DNA of 36,864 nt from Irpex lacteus. Lineage: Eukaryota; Basidiomycota; Agaricomycetes; Polyporales; Irpicaceae. This document shows positions 8,572-16,764 of this stretch, in pieces (within the stretch, counting starts at the first letter, position 1; every line of letters begins with the position of its first letter). The stretch covers positions 1 through 36,864 of the forward strand of contig MQVO02000097.1 in the NCBI GenBank assembly GCA_001986395.2, written 5' to 3'. Under the pieces are notes generated by a model. The model was not told the origin of the DNA and searched no databases. It saw only the letters and a program-made list of their open reading frames with translations. The position numbers and the translations under genes were made by a program.

Positions 8572-9206
8572 CTAATTTAAAAAGGAGATTAGAAATTTAG
8601 TTTTAGTTTTGGAGCAAGAGTAAAATGTCCAAAATTAAAAGTAGAGAAGATTTGAATAAATTGAGGATCTAGTTTTTTTGGTGATTATTTTATTAATTAA
8701 TTTTATTTAAATATATTCCCTGTTTAATTAAATTACTTCCTGTGGATAGCTTTTTTTACCTTTAGTTTTGGGATAAATAATTTCAGCACCGGTGGAGTAA
8801 GTAAAGTTAATAATTCTTTAATTAATAAATTATTCTAAGATTCCTGGAGAAAATAGAGATAGTTATCTATCCAGGGGTAAAAAAAAAAGATGGTGGTGAG
8901 GGTGGAGTCTATCTCTACAAGAATTAAAATAGAGTGTGAAACTATCTCTTAAATAGTTAGTGTGTCGCTTAGGTGAGGAAGTGGAATATTAATTATTAAG
9001 GAATAGAATGGAATGGAATAGAATATAATAGAATAGAATAGAATAGAATAGAATAGAATAGAATAAGTTAAAGATAAAATAATGAGAATCATAGTTTAAT
9101 TATATTTATTTAATTCCTTTCCCTTAGGTTACTTACTCTAGTTTGAGAAAAGTAATAAATTACATCTCCCTCGAAAGTGATAAATGTTCTTGTTCGCATT
9201 ATCAAC
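8572..9206. other. Noncoding region with half-palindrome and GAATA tandem
   Basis: No gene seen. A right half-palindrome (CTAGTTTTTTTGG, 8668-8680) is joined to AATAAATTGAGGATCTA, which recurs at about 9231-9247 within the DNA polymerase relic. A GAATA tandem lies at about 9004-9064. Confidence 0.55.
9004..9064. repeat. GAATA microsatellite
   Basis: About a dozen pentamers (GAATA, with GAATG and TATAATA variants at the 5' end). Confidence 0.9.
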
Positions 9207-9628
9207 CCCTAGGTTATTTTCCTCCTTTTGAATAAATTGAGGATCTATTTAAAATATCTGTCATTAGTTTAGCCATATGTATTCTTGCATAAGATAATGT
9301 AGCTGCAGCTATAGGGATAGATACAGTTTTATATGTTCCTTTTGTTGTTTTCTCTTCAAAAGACCCATATTTAAAGCTTTAATATAATCAACACCAAAAT
9401 TTTTACAAATTTCTTTATCTATATCTAATTTAAATGTATCTAAAAAAGGTCTTTATCCATCTCTATAGAACTTTTTAGAATTCTAGTAACAGATACTAAA
9501 TCATGTGTTTTACAGTCAATGAATCTCGTTACACTCTTTGAGAAATCCATACCAAATCTACCTTTTAAACTATTTAAGATTAATTTAGCAACATTTCTTT
9601 CTGTAGTGTGAAAGGGACCTAGAATCAT
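9207..9628 (-). pseudogene. B-family DNA polymerase fragment (linear mitochondrial plasmid type)
   Basis: On the minus strand, AKLILNSLKGRFGM is the B-family polymerase motif B (K-x3-N-S-x-Y-G region, with the Tyr replaced by K). After a frameshift near 9440 the chain continues IDKEICKNFGVDYIKALNMG, and after a second shift KTVSIPIAAATLSYARIHM, the block that precedes motif C. Motif C (DTD) is missing; the sequence breaks at about 9207. Protein-primed linear plasmids of fungal mitochondria encode such enzymes, and integrated, decayed copies are common. A separate polymerase piece lies at 33408-33799. Confidence 0.8.
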
Positions 9629-9770
9629 TTAAACAAAAGATAAGGCCAAAGCACCACGTAAAGGCAAGACTTTAAGGTTATTATGATGAATACACAAATA
9701 CTTTTAACCAATTTAATAATTAACAACCAAAAATACTAGTTATCTAAAAAAAGTTTTTAATTAAAAAAAA

Positions 9771-9837
9771 GGATAAATTAGTTGAACCTATACTAATACA
9801 GGTTCAATGTATTGCTCTACCATTTCACAATAAAGGC
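9771..9837 (-). tRNA. tRNA-Phe-like sequence (GAA), 3' half degraded
   Basis: The minus strand gives a plausible 5' acceptor strand GCCTTTA, a D arm with AATGGTAG and a good anticodon arm ATACA TTGAACC TGTAT (anticodon GAA). The 3' side does not restore the acceptor stem (TTTATCC where about TAAAGGC is expected) and the T arm is irregular. A T/A-run hairpin abuts its 3' end. A complete trnF lies at 32405-32478, so this looks like a pseudogene. Confidence 0.55.
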
Positions 9838-9879
9838 TAAGAAAAGAGATATAATAAAGATTTATAAACCAATTTTATA

Positions 9880-9951
9880 TGGAATCAATGAGATTTTAAC
9901 TCATTATTTAGACGTGCAAGGTCTATGTTTTACCAACTAAACTATAATCCC
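9880..9951 (-). tRNA. trnA(ugc): tRNA-Ala (UGC)
   Basis: Acceptor GGGATTA/TGATTCC, anticodon stem TAGAC/GTCTA around CTTGCAC, T arm ATGAG TTAAAAT CTCAT. All arms pair. Confidence 0.9.
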
Positions 9952-9984
9952 GGTTTTAAAATTACAAAGAATTAAACTATCCAT

Positions 9985-10009
9985 CCTTTTTTTTATATAA
10001 AAAAAAGGG
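9985..10009. repeat. T-run/A-run hairpin
   Basis: CCT8 ATAT A8GG, a member of the second hairpin family, between trnA and the trnR-like gene. Confidence 0.75.
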
Positions 10010-10045
10010 AGTGACATACTCTACCTTTAAGCTAAAATTCTGGAT

Positions 10046-10110
10046 AGCAAAAATATGATTTGAACATATATTAAAAGACATGCGTGTTACACCTATTACA
10101 CCATCTTGCT
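10046..10110 (-). tRNA. Degenerate tRNA, trnR(UCU)/trnK-like, shortened anticodon arm
   Basis: Acceptor AGCAAGA/TTTTGCT, D stem GTGT/ACAC and T arm ATATG TTCAAAT CATAT are present. Only about 14 bases (GCATGTCTTTTAAT) separate the D and T arms, where ~22 are expected, so the 3' half of the anticodon stem is missing. The GCATGTCTT start looks like fungal trnR(UCU) with a deletion of about eight bases. Either a pseudogene or an unusual truncated tRNA. Confidence 0.55.
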
Positions 10111-10340
10111 TTAATTTATCTATCTTTTATATATTTTTTTATATAAAACTATCTGGCTATAACTTATATTATTATTAGACAATAGATATATTTATCCTTA
10201 GTTGAGCCAATACTGTTTAGAGATTGGCCGTTAGAATAAAAGCTTGTATAGATAACGGGAGTTAAAAATATAACTTCTAAAATTATCATTATTATTATAT
10301 AACCCCTTTTTATTTTAATAAAATAAATAAGGATAAAAGA

Positions 10341-10414
10341 GGTAGAATTAGTTCAATTGGTAGAATGACGTTTTGTGGCAACGATGAAAAGAGTTCGAAT
10401 CTCTTATTCTGCCC
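10341..10414 (+). tRNA. trnH(gug): tRNA-His (GUG)
   Basis: Acceptor GGTAGAA/TTCTGCC, anticodon loop TTGTGGC, T arm AGAG TTCGAAT CTCT. Confidence 0.9.
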
Positions 10415-10469
10415 GCCCTTTAAAATCCAAATTGGATAAAGAAAGAAGATAATTAATTTTATACATTAT

Positions 10470-10490
10470 CCCAAAAAACTAGTTAGAATT
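10470..10490. repeat. Half-palindrome, copy 8
   Basis: Only the left arm (TCCCAAAAAACTAGTTAG) survives; the right arm is absent, so this copy is truncated. Confidence 0.7.
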
Positions 10491-10677
10491 AAAAATAAAG
10501 ATAAAAGAATACATAAAATAAAATAATATGGGGAGGGATACTCAAATAAAATAAAAAAAGTGTAAAGTACTATTTATTATCTGAATACAGAATATCTTTA
10601 TATATATCTTATATATTATATCTTTAATAAAAAATAGCAAATTAAAATTTATTCGTTCTAACTAAAAAAAAGGCATA

Positions 10678-10748
10678 AGCGATTTAGCTGAGGGGATTAG
10701 CGTGATTTTTACACAATCAAGACAGAGGTTCGATTCCTCTAATTGCTA
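10678..10748 (+). tRNA. trnV(uac): tRNA-Val (UAC)
   Basis: Acceptor AGCGATT/AATTGCT, anticodon stem TGATT/AATCA around TTTACAC, T arm AGAGG TTCGATT CCTCT. Confidence 0.92.
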
Positions 10749-10766
10749 TTAATTCAGCCTCTCCAG

Positions 10767-10896
10767 ATAATAAAGGATAGAGGATCCTGGTTATTCCAGT
10801 AAAAAAACTTTAGTGATTATTGTATTTGACAACCTTACACTATATGTTAAAGGGTCTATACGGGTATCCGCAACCTCAGCCTCTATCCTTTATTAT
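10767..10896. repeat. 17-bp perfect inverted repeat enclosing ~96 nt
   Basis: ATAATAAAGGATAGAGG (10767-10783) is exactly complementary to 10880-10896. The loop contains further short complementary segments (GGATCC, GGTATCC). Just downstream of trnV; it could be a structured RNA or a processing signal. No known RNA family recognised. Confidence 0.6.
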
Positions 10897-10968
10897 TTAC
10901 TTTTTCTTTATTTCTCTTTAAAATTAAATTATTATTTCACCAAAAATATATTTAATAAATATTAAATT

Positions 10969-11325
10969 TCATTTATTTTCAACTACCATAGTAGATACAT
11001 ATAAAATCATTAAAGCAATAGGTAAATATAATATACAAATGTGTAAAATATGATTAGCATCTAATAAACTCATAACTGTATCTAAATCAGCCCCAGGTTC
11101 AATTGAAAAAGCGGCCGGTCCATCTCCACTATCAGGTTTGGATGTGGGAGGTGAAGTAGGAGTTGTTGGAGGTGTAGCCGATTTTACTGCAGAAGCCGCG
11201 ACAGCATTATCAATTTTCTTTTGAGAAAGACTACCGATAGCATTAGCAACAGTTACTGTACTACCACCAATTACAGCTCCTGCGGACATAACACCTATCT
11301 TTGCAGTAGGAGAAAGTCCATCCAA
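10969..11325 (-). CDS. Hypothetical membrane ORF of the linear-plasmid-associated type
   Basis: An open frame of about 118 codons without an ATG at the 5' end (TTG start inside a truncated palindrome; first ATG at residue 13). It has a Gly/Ala/Ser-rich segment (MSAGAVIGGSTVTVANA), a Pro/Thr/Ser linker (TPPTTPTSPPTSKPDSGDG) and a hydrophobic C-terminal helix (HICILYLPIALMILYVST). Similar small membrane proteins accompany integrated plasmid polymerase genes in fungal mtDNA, and fragments with the same flavour occur here at 23827-24003, 25790-25900 and 14482-14670. The palindrome at 11321 cuts its start, so it is probably 5'-truncated. Function unknown. Confidence 0.5.
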   Translation of the reverse strand: MDGLSPTAKIGVMSAGAVIGGSTVTVANAIGSLSQKKIDNAVAASAVKSATPPTTPTSPPTSKPDSGDGPAAFSIEPGADLDTVMSLLDANHILHICILYLPIALMILYVSTMVVENK

Positions 11326-11355
11326 AAAAACTAGTTATAATTAATTATCCCGGGA
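11321..11355. repeat. Half-palindrome of the long form, copy 9
   Basis: ATCCAAAAAAACTAGTTATAATTAATTATCCCGGGA: left arm plus the CCGGGA segment of the long form. The matching inner hairpin (AATTAAAATTTAATTTAATT) is at 11660-11692, so about 300 bp now separate two parts of one element. Confidence 0.65.
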
Positions 11356-12002
11356 TTATAAAATAATAAAATAATTATGAGAACAGTGACCTGTGCGAAT
11401 GTAATAAATATAAATAATTATTTTATTATAATATTTTAATTTAAATTAATAATATGCTACGCTCCTTCTTAATTCTTTAACTTTACTCATTATTATTTAT
11501 TGCTAAAGTTCAAAGATATTTATCACATTTTTATTCTTTTATTTTGCATATAAAATAGTTTTGTTAGAGTTCAAATGAGTAAATGTAATAAATAAAGATA
11601 ATAATAAATAAGAAAATAAAATATAATCACACATTTATATTATTTTAATTAGGGAGTTCTAATTAAAATTTAATTTAATTAAATTTTAATAACCCGCTCA
11701 ATTATAAATACAAAGATTCCATATTGTAAGCACTAATTTTATATTTATTTTTAATGAGTTAACTACCGTTCAGTATACTTTATTATCCTATTTTGTAAAC
11801 ACTCATTTATCCTACCCCTCATCATTATCCATTAAAATGTGTAATGCTGCTCCCCTTCCTAAATAAATAATAAAAAGGTGGGGACCCTCTCTTTTTTATT
11901 TATTCAGTTTCTAATCGTCTATCGACTCAACGGGTACCTTTGGCACCCTATCGTAAGATTTGTTTAAGTAAATTAATAGTTCTACCCCCACCACTACGTT
12001 CC

Positions 12003-12050
12003 TCCCCCGTCTCCTTTTTTTAATTTTTTAATTAAAAAAGGGCACGGGGG
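12003..12050. repeat. Large hairpin with GC outer stem and T/A inner stem
   Basis: CCCCCGT...CCTTTTTTT pairs with AAAAAAGGGCACGGGGG. A GC-clamped member of the second hairpin family. Confidence 0.7.
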
Positions 12051-12078
12051 AATATTGTTTATAAGCATAGATCAATCG

Positions 12079-12136
12079 TGTCCTCCTCCACTTACCTTTA
12101 CTTTTTGATAGGTTCTAGTGAGCAAGTGGAGGACAC
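12079..12136. repeat. Imperfect inverted repeat next to palindrome copy 10
   Basis: GTGTCCTCCTCCACTT (12079-12094) pairs with AAGTGGAGGACAC (12124-12136), with a 3-base bulge. Confidence 0.65.
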
Positions 12137-12137
12137 T

Positions 12138-12185
12138 CCCCCAAAAAACTAGTTAGAATTAATTCTAATTCCTAGTTTTTTGGGG
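12138..12185. repeat. Dispersed palindrome, copy 10
   Basis: Near-perfect: CCCCCAAAAAACTAG...CTAGTTTTTTGGGG with core TTAGAATTAATTCTAATTC. Confidence 0.9.
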
Positions 12186-13001
12186 ATTCTTTTTAATTAA
12201 TTAATGAGTTTCTATATTTACCAATCTTTTTATTTAGTATCATACCCCTCATTCCCTTCGCTCTACTCAGTGAATGCTCACCTATTCTTTTTATTAATAA
12301 TTATTTCTTTTCTAAGCATCCACTTTGTGGATGGGTAGTTTATTCCCTTAGGACCCCGTGTCCTCTAGTACTAATCTTAACTCTTTGGAACCCCCACTGC
12401 GAAGTTAATTGTTTCTATTTTCTCTTTTTACCTATTTCTGAAGAAGTTTGTATACCAATTTCTTTAATTGTTTTTTTTTATTATTCTTTTTTATTAAATT
12501 AATGTATTTTTATTTAGGAATAAGAGGATTATGTATTATAATCTTTTTTATTTTAGTCAGTTATCTCAGCATCTCGATAACTGATAGCTTACTTTAGATC
12601 TACTTCGTTACAGGATTAATAGTTAAACATTAATAAAAAAGATGATGAATATGTGCATTCTACTAAAAATATATCTGTTGCTATAGCTGGAGCTATGAAT
12701 AGTTACAGTAATCTTTACATGTCCAAAATTAAATTGTTCATTTCCTAGAGATAGAATTTTTATTTTTTTTTTATTTCTTCTGAGTTAAACAAAAGAATCA
12801 CAATCTAATTAAATTATAATAAAATAAATAAGTTACACTCCCCCCCTCTTATCAAATAGTTTTACTACAGAATACTCATTATATTATATAATTGTATTAG
12901 ACTTTCTTTATTCAATGAAATTAAATTTAATTTAAGTTACTTAGTTAGCTTCTAAATTAAAGAAATAGTTATATTATTTAGCTAACTCTTTCTTTACATT
13001 A

Positions 13002-13047
13002 CCCCAAAAACTAGTTAGAATTATTTATAATTCCTAGTTTTTTGGGG
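13002..13047. repeat. Dispersed palindrome, copy 11
   Basis: CCCCAAAAACTAG...CTAGTTTTTTGGGGG with core TTAGAATTATTTATAATTC. Confidence 0.9.
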
Positions 13048-13102
13048 GAGTAGCTAAAGATTGATAATTATAAATTATAACTACATCGGATGAATTTTTT
13101 AA

Positions 13103-13435
13103 ATCAAGTGGGGCCCAATAAAATTAACAGAAAGTCAGTTACCACTTTTAATAGAAATAAAAAAGTATTTAGTAAGTAATTTAGGTTTTGATTACTATTC
13201 AGTACAAAAATTAGAATTTTCTTCAGTTATAGCTATAGGTAAAGGTAAAGCAGTTAATAATTGTAAACCTTTAGCAACATTAACAATTATAAATATACAT
13301 GTTTTAAATAATTATTTTATACCCTTTTTTGTGGACATAGAGAGTGTCCTCTTGGTTCACATTGTACTCTCCAAAAGTAAAGGTCAGTATCAGGACACAC
13401 GATTGAATCTTAGTTTCCCAAAAGAAATTAATTAA
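13103..13435 (+). pseudogene. LAGLIDADG homing endonuclease inter-motif fragment
   Basis: A 110-codon open frame without ATG. Residues from about 7 to 75 read LTESQLPLLIEIKKYLVSNL, FSSVIAIGKGKAVNN and NIHVLNNYFIPFF, the segment between LAGLIDADG motifs in LAGLIDADG_2-type intron proteins. After FIPFF the expected tail is replaced by unrelated sequence up to TAA. The 5' edge overlaps AAATCAAGTGGGGCCCA, shared with 4683-4699, which marks the breakpoint. Confidence 0.7.
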
Positions 13436-13559
13436 ATTTTAATAAATAACTATTTTTAGTTAAATTACAGGGGTCTTACTATCTACTTTTTTATATTTAA
13501 TCATAAGTTTAATGGCCAATTTATTTTGCTACCTTAGGATCCTCATTAAACTCGATGAT

Positions 13560-13700
13560 ATGCTGGAACACCCTAAAGCTTTAAGTACTCATTTTATTTT
13601 ACCAAAAAATAAAGTAGTGACAATCTTAAAGATGTTACAATGGGCAATCAGCAGGAATATTAATATGCCCTGAAATTAATAATATTTAATTGTAAATCAT
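13560..13700 (+). ncRNA. Group I intron core remnant (P3-P5 region)
   Basis: GCTGGAACACCCTAAAGC (13562-13579) followed by TTACAATGGGCAATCAGCAG (13634-13653) matches the order and wording of the P/Q side of fungal group I intron cores. The R/S side (a CAGAGACTA-like block) is not found, so the ribozyme is incomplete. A perfect 8-bp hairpin GTGATAGG-AGCG-CCTATCAC lies at 13737-13756. It sits between two LAGLIDADG frames, consistent with a dismantled intron. Confidence 0.5.
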
Positions 13701-13802
13701 TAGAAAGAAAAGTGGTTAAAACGCTGTTTAACCTCAAGTGATAGGAGCGCCTATCACGATCACTTCTTGCTGTTGTGAATATGCTGTGAATTTATTAAAA
13801 AT

Positions 13803-14291
13803 ATGAAACATAATGTAAATATTATAAAAAAAGATATTCAAAATACAAATTACCTTTATTTTTTAGGTGGTTTTGCAGAAGGAGAAGGTTCAAATTCTGT
13901 ATCTATTTCTATAGGTAAAGACTTTAAATATGGAGTAAACATTCAACCAGTATTTAATGTTAGTCAACATAAAAATGGTTTAGAATTATTATATTCATTT
14001 AAAGAATTATTTAATTGTGGATCTGTAGTAGAAAAATCTGGATCTCCAGACATATTTGTGTACACTTTGAAAGGTTATAAACAAATAATTAAACATGTAA
14101 TTCCCTTTTTAGATACTTATGTTCAACCATTTAGTTGTAAAAAAGAAGAATATTCAGTGTTTAAACAAATTGTAATACAATCTTCACAAGGTGGACAGAA
14201 AGAAAAAGATTCACTAATAGAAATGGTTCAGCTTGCTTATACCCTTCAAGGTAAAGGTAAAATAGAAAAAGAGATATTTTTGAAATTTTAA
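13803..14291 (+). CDS. LAGLIDADG homing endonuclease, single motif, intact frame
   Basis: A 162-residue protein with an ATG start and TAA stop. The motif FLGGFAEGEG (about residues 20-29) is the LAGLIDADG helix with its acidic residue. Downstream, NVSQHKNGLELLYSFKELF, TLKGYKQIIKHVIPFLDTY and FKQIVI follow the LAGLIDADG_1 fold. One motif implies a homodimeric DNA endonuclease, if expressed. It is about the length of one domain; the C-terminus (LQGKGKIEKEIFLKF) is where a second copy or exon would follow. A group I core fragment precedes it and a palindrome starts 6 bp after its stop, so the host intron is gone. It may be free-standing or a survivor of a degraded intron. Confidence 0.8.
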   Translation: MKHNVNIIKKDIQNTNYLYFLGGFAEGEGSNSVSISIGKDFKYGVNIQPVFNVSQHKNGLELLYSFKELFNCGSVVEKSGSPDIFVYTLKGYKQIIKHVIPFLDTYVQPFSCKKEEYSVFKQIVIQSSQGGQKEKDSLIEMVQLAYTLQGKGKIEKEIFLKF

Positions 14292-14296
14292 GAATC

Positions 14297-14339
14297 TCCC
14301 AAAAAAACTAATTATTTATAATTCCTAGTTTTTTTGGGT
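14297..14339. repeat. Dispersed palindrome, copy 12
   Basis: CTCCCAAAAAAACTAA...CCTAGTTTTTTTGGG, immediately after the LAGLIDADG gene. Confidence 0.85.
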
Positions 14340-14481
14340 ACTACTTAGTATGAGGTTTGTATAATAAATATAGGACAGATGCCATAAATATAATAATAAT
14401 TATTATGATTATTCTGCCAGCATTACAGCGGTTTGGCCTACTATATTATTAAAAAATAATAAAATTATAACTTTAAAAAAA

Positions 14482-14670
14482 ATGTTAAATCTTTTTCATA
14501 GATTCTTAGCTTATTTAGCTAATCATACTTGGTTCAATGATATTAAGTTAGCTGTAAAACAGCTAAATATTATACCATCTTTACCCATAGTAGTTGATTA
14601 CTACTACAACCATCTTTTAACTAGAATTTTAAGAGTAATAGGAGGATTAGCTACATTAGCAGTTTTATAG
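14482..14670 (+). pseudogene. Small membrane ORF fragment, plasmid-associated type
   Basis: A 62-codon frame with ATG ends at the start of the 139-bp direct repeat. Its tail, LLTRILRVIGGLATLAVL, resembles the IRTLRFLGGTSFLLLL segment of the 110-residue ORF at 27297-27629, so both may belong to one family of small membrane proteins; here the second helix and C-terminus are lost. Function unknown. Confidence 0.4.
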
Positions 14671-14805
14671 CAGAAACTAGTAAACAGACATAACGTAAGT
14701 CACAGTAAACAGTACTGGAATAGTTACAGTAGTTTGGTTTACAAAATCAGTAGAGAACCTCCCCCCCTAGTTAATAAAATAAATAATATTTTTAATTATC
14801 TATTA
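14667..14805. repeat. ~139-bp direct repeat, unit 1
   Basis: Starts ATAGCAGAAACTAGTAAACA and ends TTAATTATCTATTA. It is nearly identical to 15757-15894, differing only in run lengths. Confidence 0.9.
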
Positions 14806-15208
14806 CCTCCCCCCAAATTTAAGAGTTCAAATTATTAATAGTTTGGTTAGTTTCCTCATAGTATCCCCTCCTCTTTAGCTTACCTCTACTCATAATTAGC
14901 CAATGAATTAAAGAGATTTTAAAGTATTAGAGAATCTCTTACTTTTTATTTTATTTAGTGAGTGTTCAAATTATTTATTATTTTATTAAACAAGCTCCTC
15001 CCCTAACAAGGGGAGACGGCGGACAATGTCCACCTATCTTTTTAATTAATGATTTCTATTCGCACACCCATTTTTATTGTTGTTTCTTTTGGTAAGTGAA
15101 GGGAACCCCATCACTTTCTATCACCTTTGTTTATTAACAAAAGAGTTATTACCAATCTCTCTGATCTTTAATCTAACTCATTGGCTTGGTTGCGAGAGTT
15201 CAAATGAT

Positions 15209-15255
15209 CCCCCGAAAAACTAGGAATTATAAATAATTCTAACTAGTTTTTTGGG
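15209..15255. repeat. Dispersed palindrome, copy 13
   Basis: CCCCCGAAAAACTAGG...CTAGTTTTTTGGG; a G interrupts the left A-run. Confidence 0.85.
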
Positions 15256-15315
15256 TACGGTGTTAATCAATAAATTATTAAGTTTTCACTGTCTACCAAT
15301 TCCAGTATTGGTTAC

Positions 15316-15386
15316 TAATAAGAGGACACGAGATTACAACTCGCATTACTAGCAATGAAAAAGGTGTGCATCCAATTACACTGAAC
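15316..15386 (-). tRNA. Degenerate tRNA-like sequence (trnD-like)
   Basis: The minus strand has GAGGTTC, a D arm GTGTAATTGGATGCACAC, and a T arm GCGAG TTGTAAT CTCGT. These resemble fungal trnD, but no proper anticodon arm forms in TTTTTCATTGCTAGTAAT and the acceptor has mismatches. Probably a pseudogene. Confidence 0.3.
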
Positions 15387-15756
15387 CTCCAAATAATATA
15401 AAAATACATCACTTTATTATTTAATCTAGGATATGCTTTGTACCAATATGGTACCTACAAATAAACATAAATAGTTAATAAAATAAATAATATTTTTAAT
15501 TAAGGAGAGTCAAGAAAGTTAAAATACTAGAGAATATACTGATAAATTTATCTCAAACATTAAAGGATAGTCCAGTGTCTCCGTATATATTATATAAAAT
15601 ATTTACTATAATCTTTAATAAAATAAGATAATCTCACTTAAAACAATCGTGTCTACCATTTCACCACCAATGCTATTTCAGTTATCCTGACATAAACTCT
15701 AAAGACATTATCATTACAGCTTAGTTACATAAACTTATGCTACTAAATTATTAAGA

Positions 15757-15894
15757 ATAGCAGAAACTAGTAAACAGACATAACGTAAGTCACAGTAAAC
15801 AGTACTGGAATAGTTACAGTAGTTTGGTTTACAAAATCAGTAGAGAACCTCCCCCCTAGTTAATAAAAATAAATAATATTTTAATTATCTATTA
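15757..15894. repeat. ~139-bp direct repeat, unit 2
   Basis: Second copy of 14667-14805. Separation is 1090 bp, same orientation. Confidence 0.9.
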
Positions 15895-16110
15895 AGAAAA
15901 ATATACATAATTAATTTAGTAAATCATACCGCAGGTGAGGATTGTGAGGGTTTATAATTGAATCAATCTAGGATCTATTTAAAGAATGAATAAATAAATA
16001 ACTAACTCCCTAGTGAGTTCGGCTAGTGAGTGAGGCTAGTGGTTAGGCCTCCACTTTACACAGTGGCTACAGCTGTTCGAATCAGCTACACCCTAAACAA
16101 ATATCAGAAT

Positions 16111-16158
16111 CCCCAAAAAACTAGGAATTATAATTAATTCTAACTAGTTTTTTTGGGT
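16111..16158. repeat. Dispersed palindrome, copy 14
   Basis: ATCCCCAAAAAACTAGG...CTAGTTTTTTTGGG. Confidence 0.9.
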
Positions 16159-16262
16159 GTATTTTGACTATGATAAAAAAATAAGAAATATCAGAATTAT
16201 TCTATTATGATAATCCTCTGACAAATGTTAAATAAAATAAATAAAATAAAAAATAAATATAG

Positions 16263-16311
16263 TCCCCAAAAAACTAGGAATTAGAATTAATTCTAACTAG
16301 TTTTTTTGGGG
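16263..16311. repeat. Dispersed palindrome, copy 15
   Basis: GTCCCCAAAAAACTAGG...CTAGTTTTTTTGGGG, only ~105 bp from copy 14 in the same orientation. Confidence 0.9.
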
Positions 16312-16392
16312 TTACAGTATAAATTTAATTAATAAGGTAGTAAAATAAAATAATAGTAAATATGAACTATGAAAATAAAAAAATATAATTAA

Positions 16393-16689
16393 ATGAAAAA
16401 AGATTTTTTAAAATGAAAAGAGATATGATTATATATAATCTTAAATAAAGAGATTAATAATAAAGAATTAAAATTATTAAATGAGATAAAGATAATAAAT
16501 TTATTAGAAAATGAGAATAATACATTAAAAAATAAGATTTTAATGGAAAATAGATTATTAAATATTCAAAAGATTAATGAATTAGATAATTGAAGAAGTG
16601 CAGTATATAAATTTAATAAAAATACTTTAATAAATATAATGATAAATGATAAATTAAATGAATTTTTTAAATCTAAAAACAAAAAATAA
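16393..16689 (+). CDS. Hypothetical 98-residue Lys/Asn-rich protein requiring TGA=Trp
   Basis: ATG to TAA, with three in-frame TGA codons read as Trp (FLKWKEIWLY near the start and LDNWRSAVYKFNKN near residues 64-77). The middle (NNKELKLLNEIKIINLLENE) has a heptad-like leucine pattern suggesting a coiled coil. No homology recognised. It lies about 75 bp upstream of rns on the same strand, so it could be co-transcribed. AT-driven composition makes chance openness possible, but the W-R-S-A-V-Y-K-F segment looks protein-like. Confidence 0.4.
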
Positions 16690-16764
16690 AAAATATAAAT
16701 AAAAGAGACAATAAATATTGCTTAAGGCATATACAATACAACAAATTAATTATAATTTGTTTAA

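Larger units (their letters stand above)
11326..13102. other. Long noncoding region
   Basis: I see no gene over about 1.8 kb. It contains the split long-form palindrome (11321-11692), hairpins at 12003-12050 and 12079-12136, palindromes at 12138 and 13002, and around 12640-12760 a short frame (KKDDEYVHSTKNISVAIAGA) that may be a plasmid-type ORF relic. Confidence 0.55.
14806..15756. other. Noncoding spacer between the direct repeats
   Basis: No gene supported, apart from a trnD-like degenerate tRNA (15316-15386). It contains a perfect hairpin CTCCCCT-AACA-AGGGGAG at 14997-15014 and a palindrome at 15209-15255. Confidence 0.5.
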
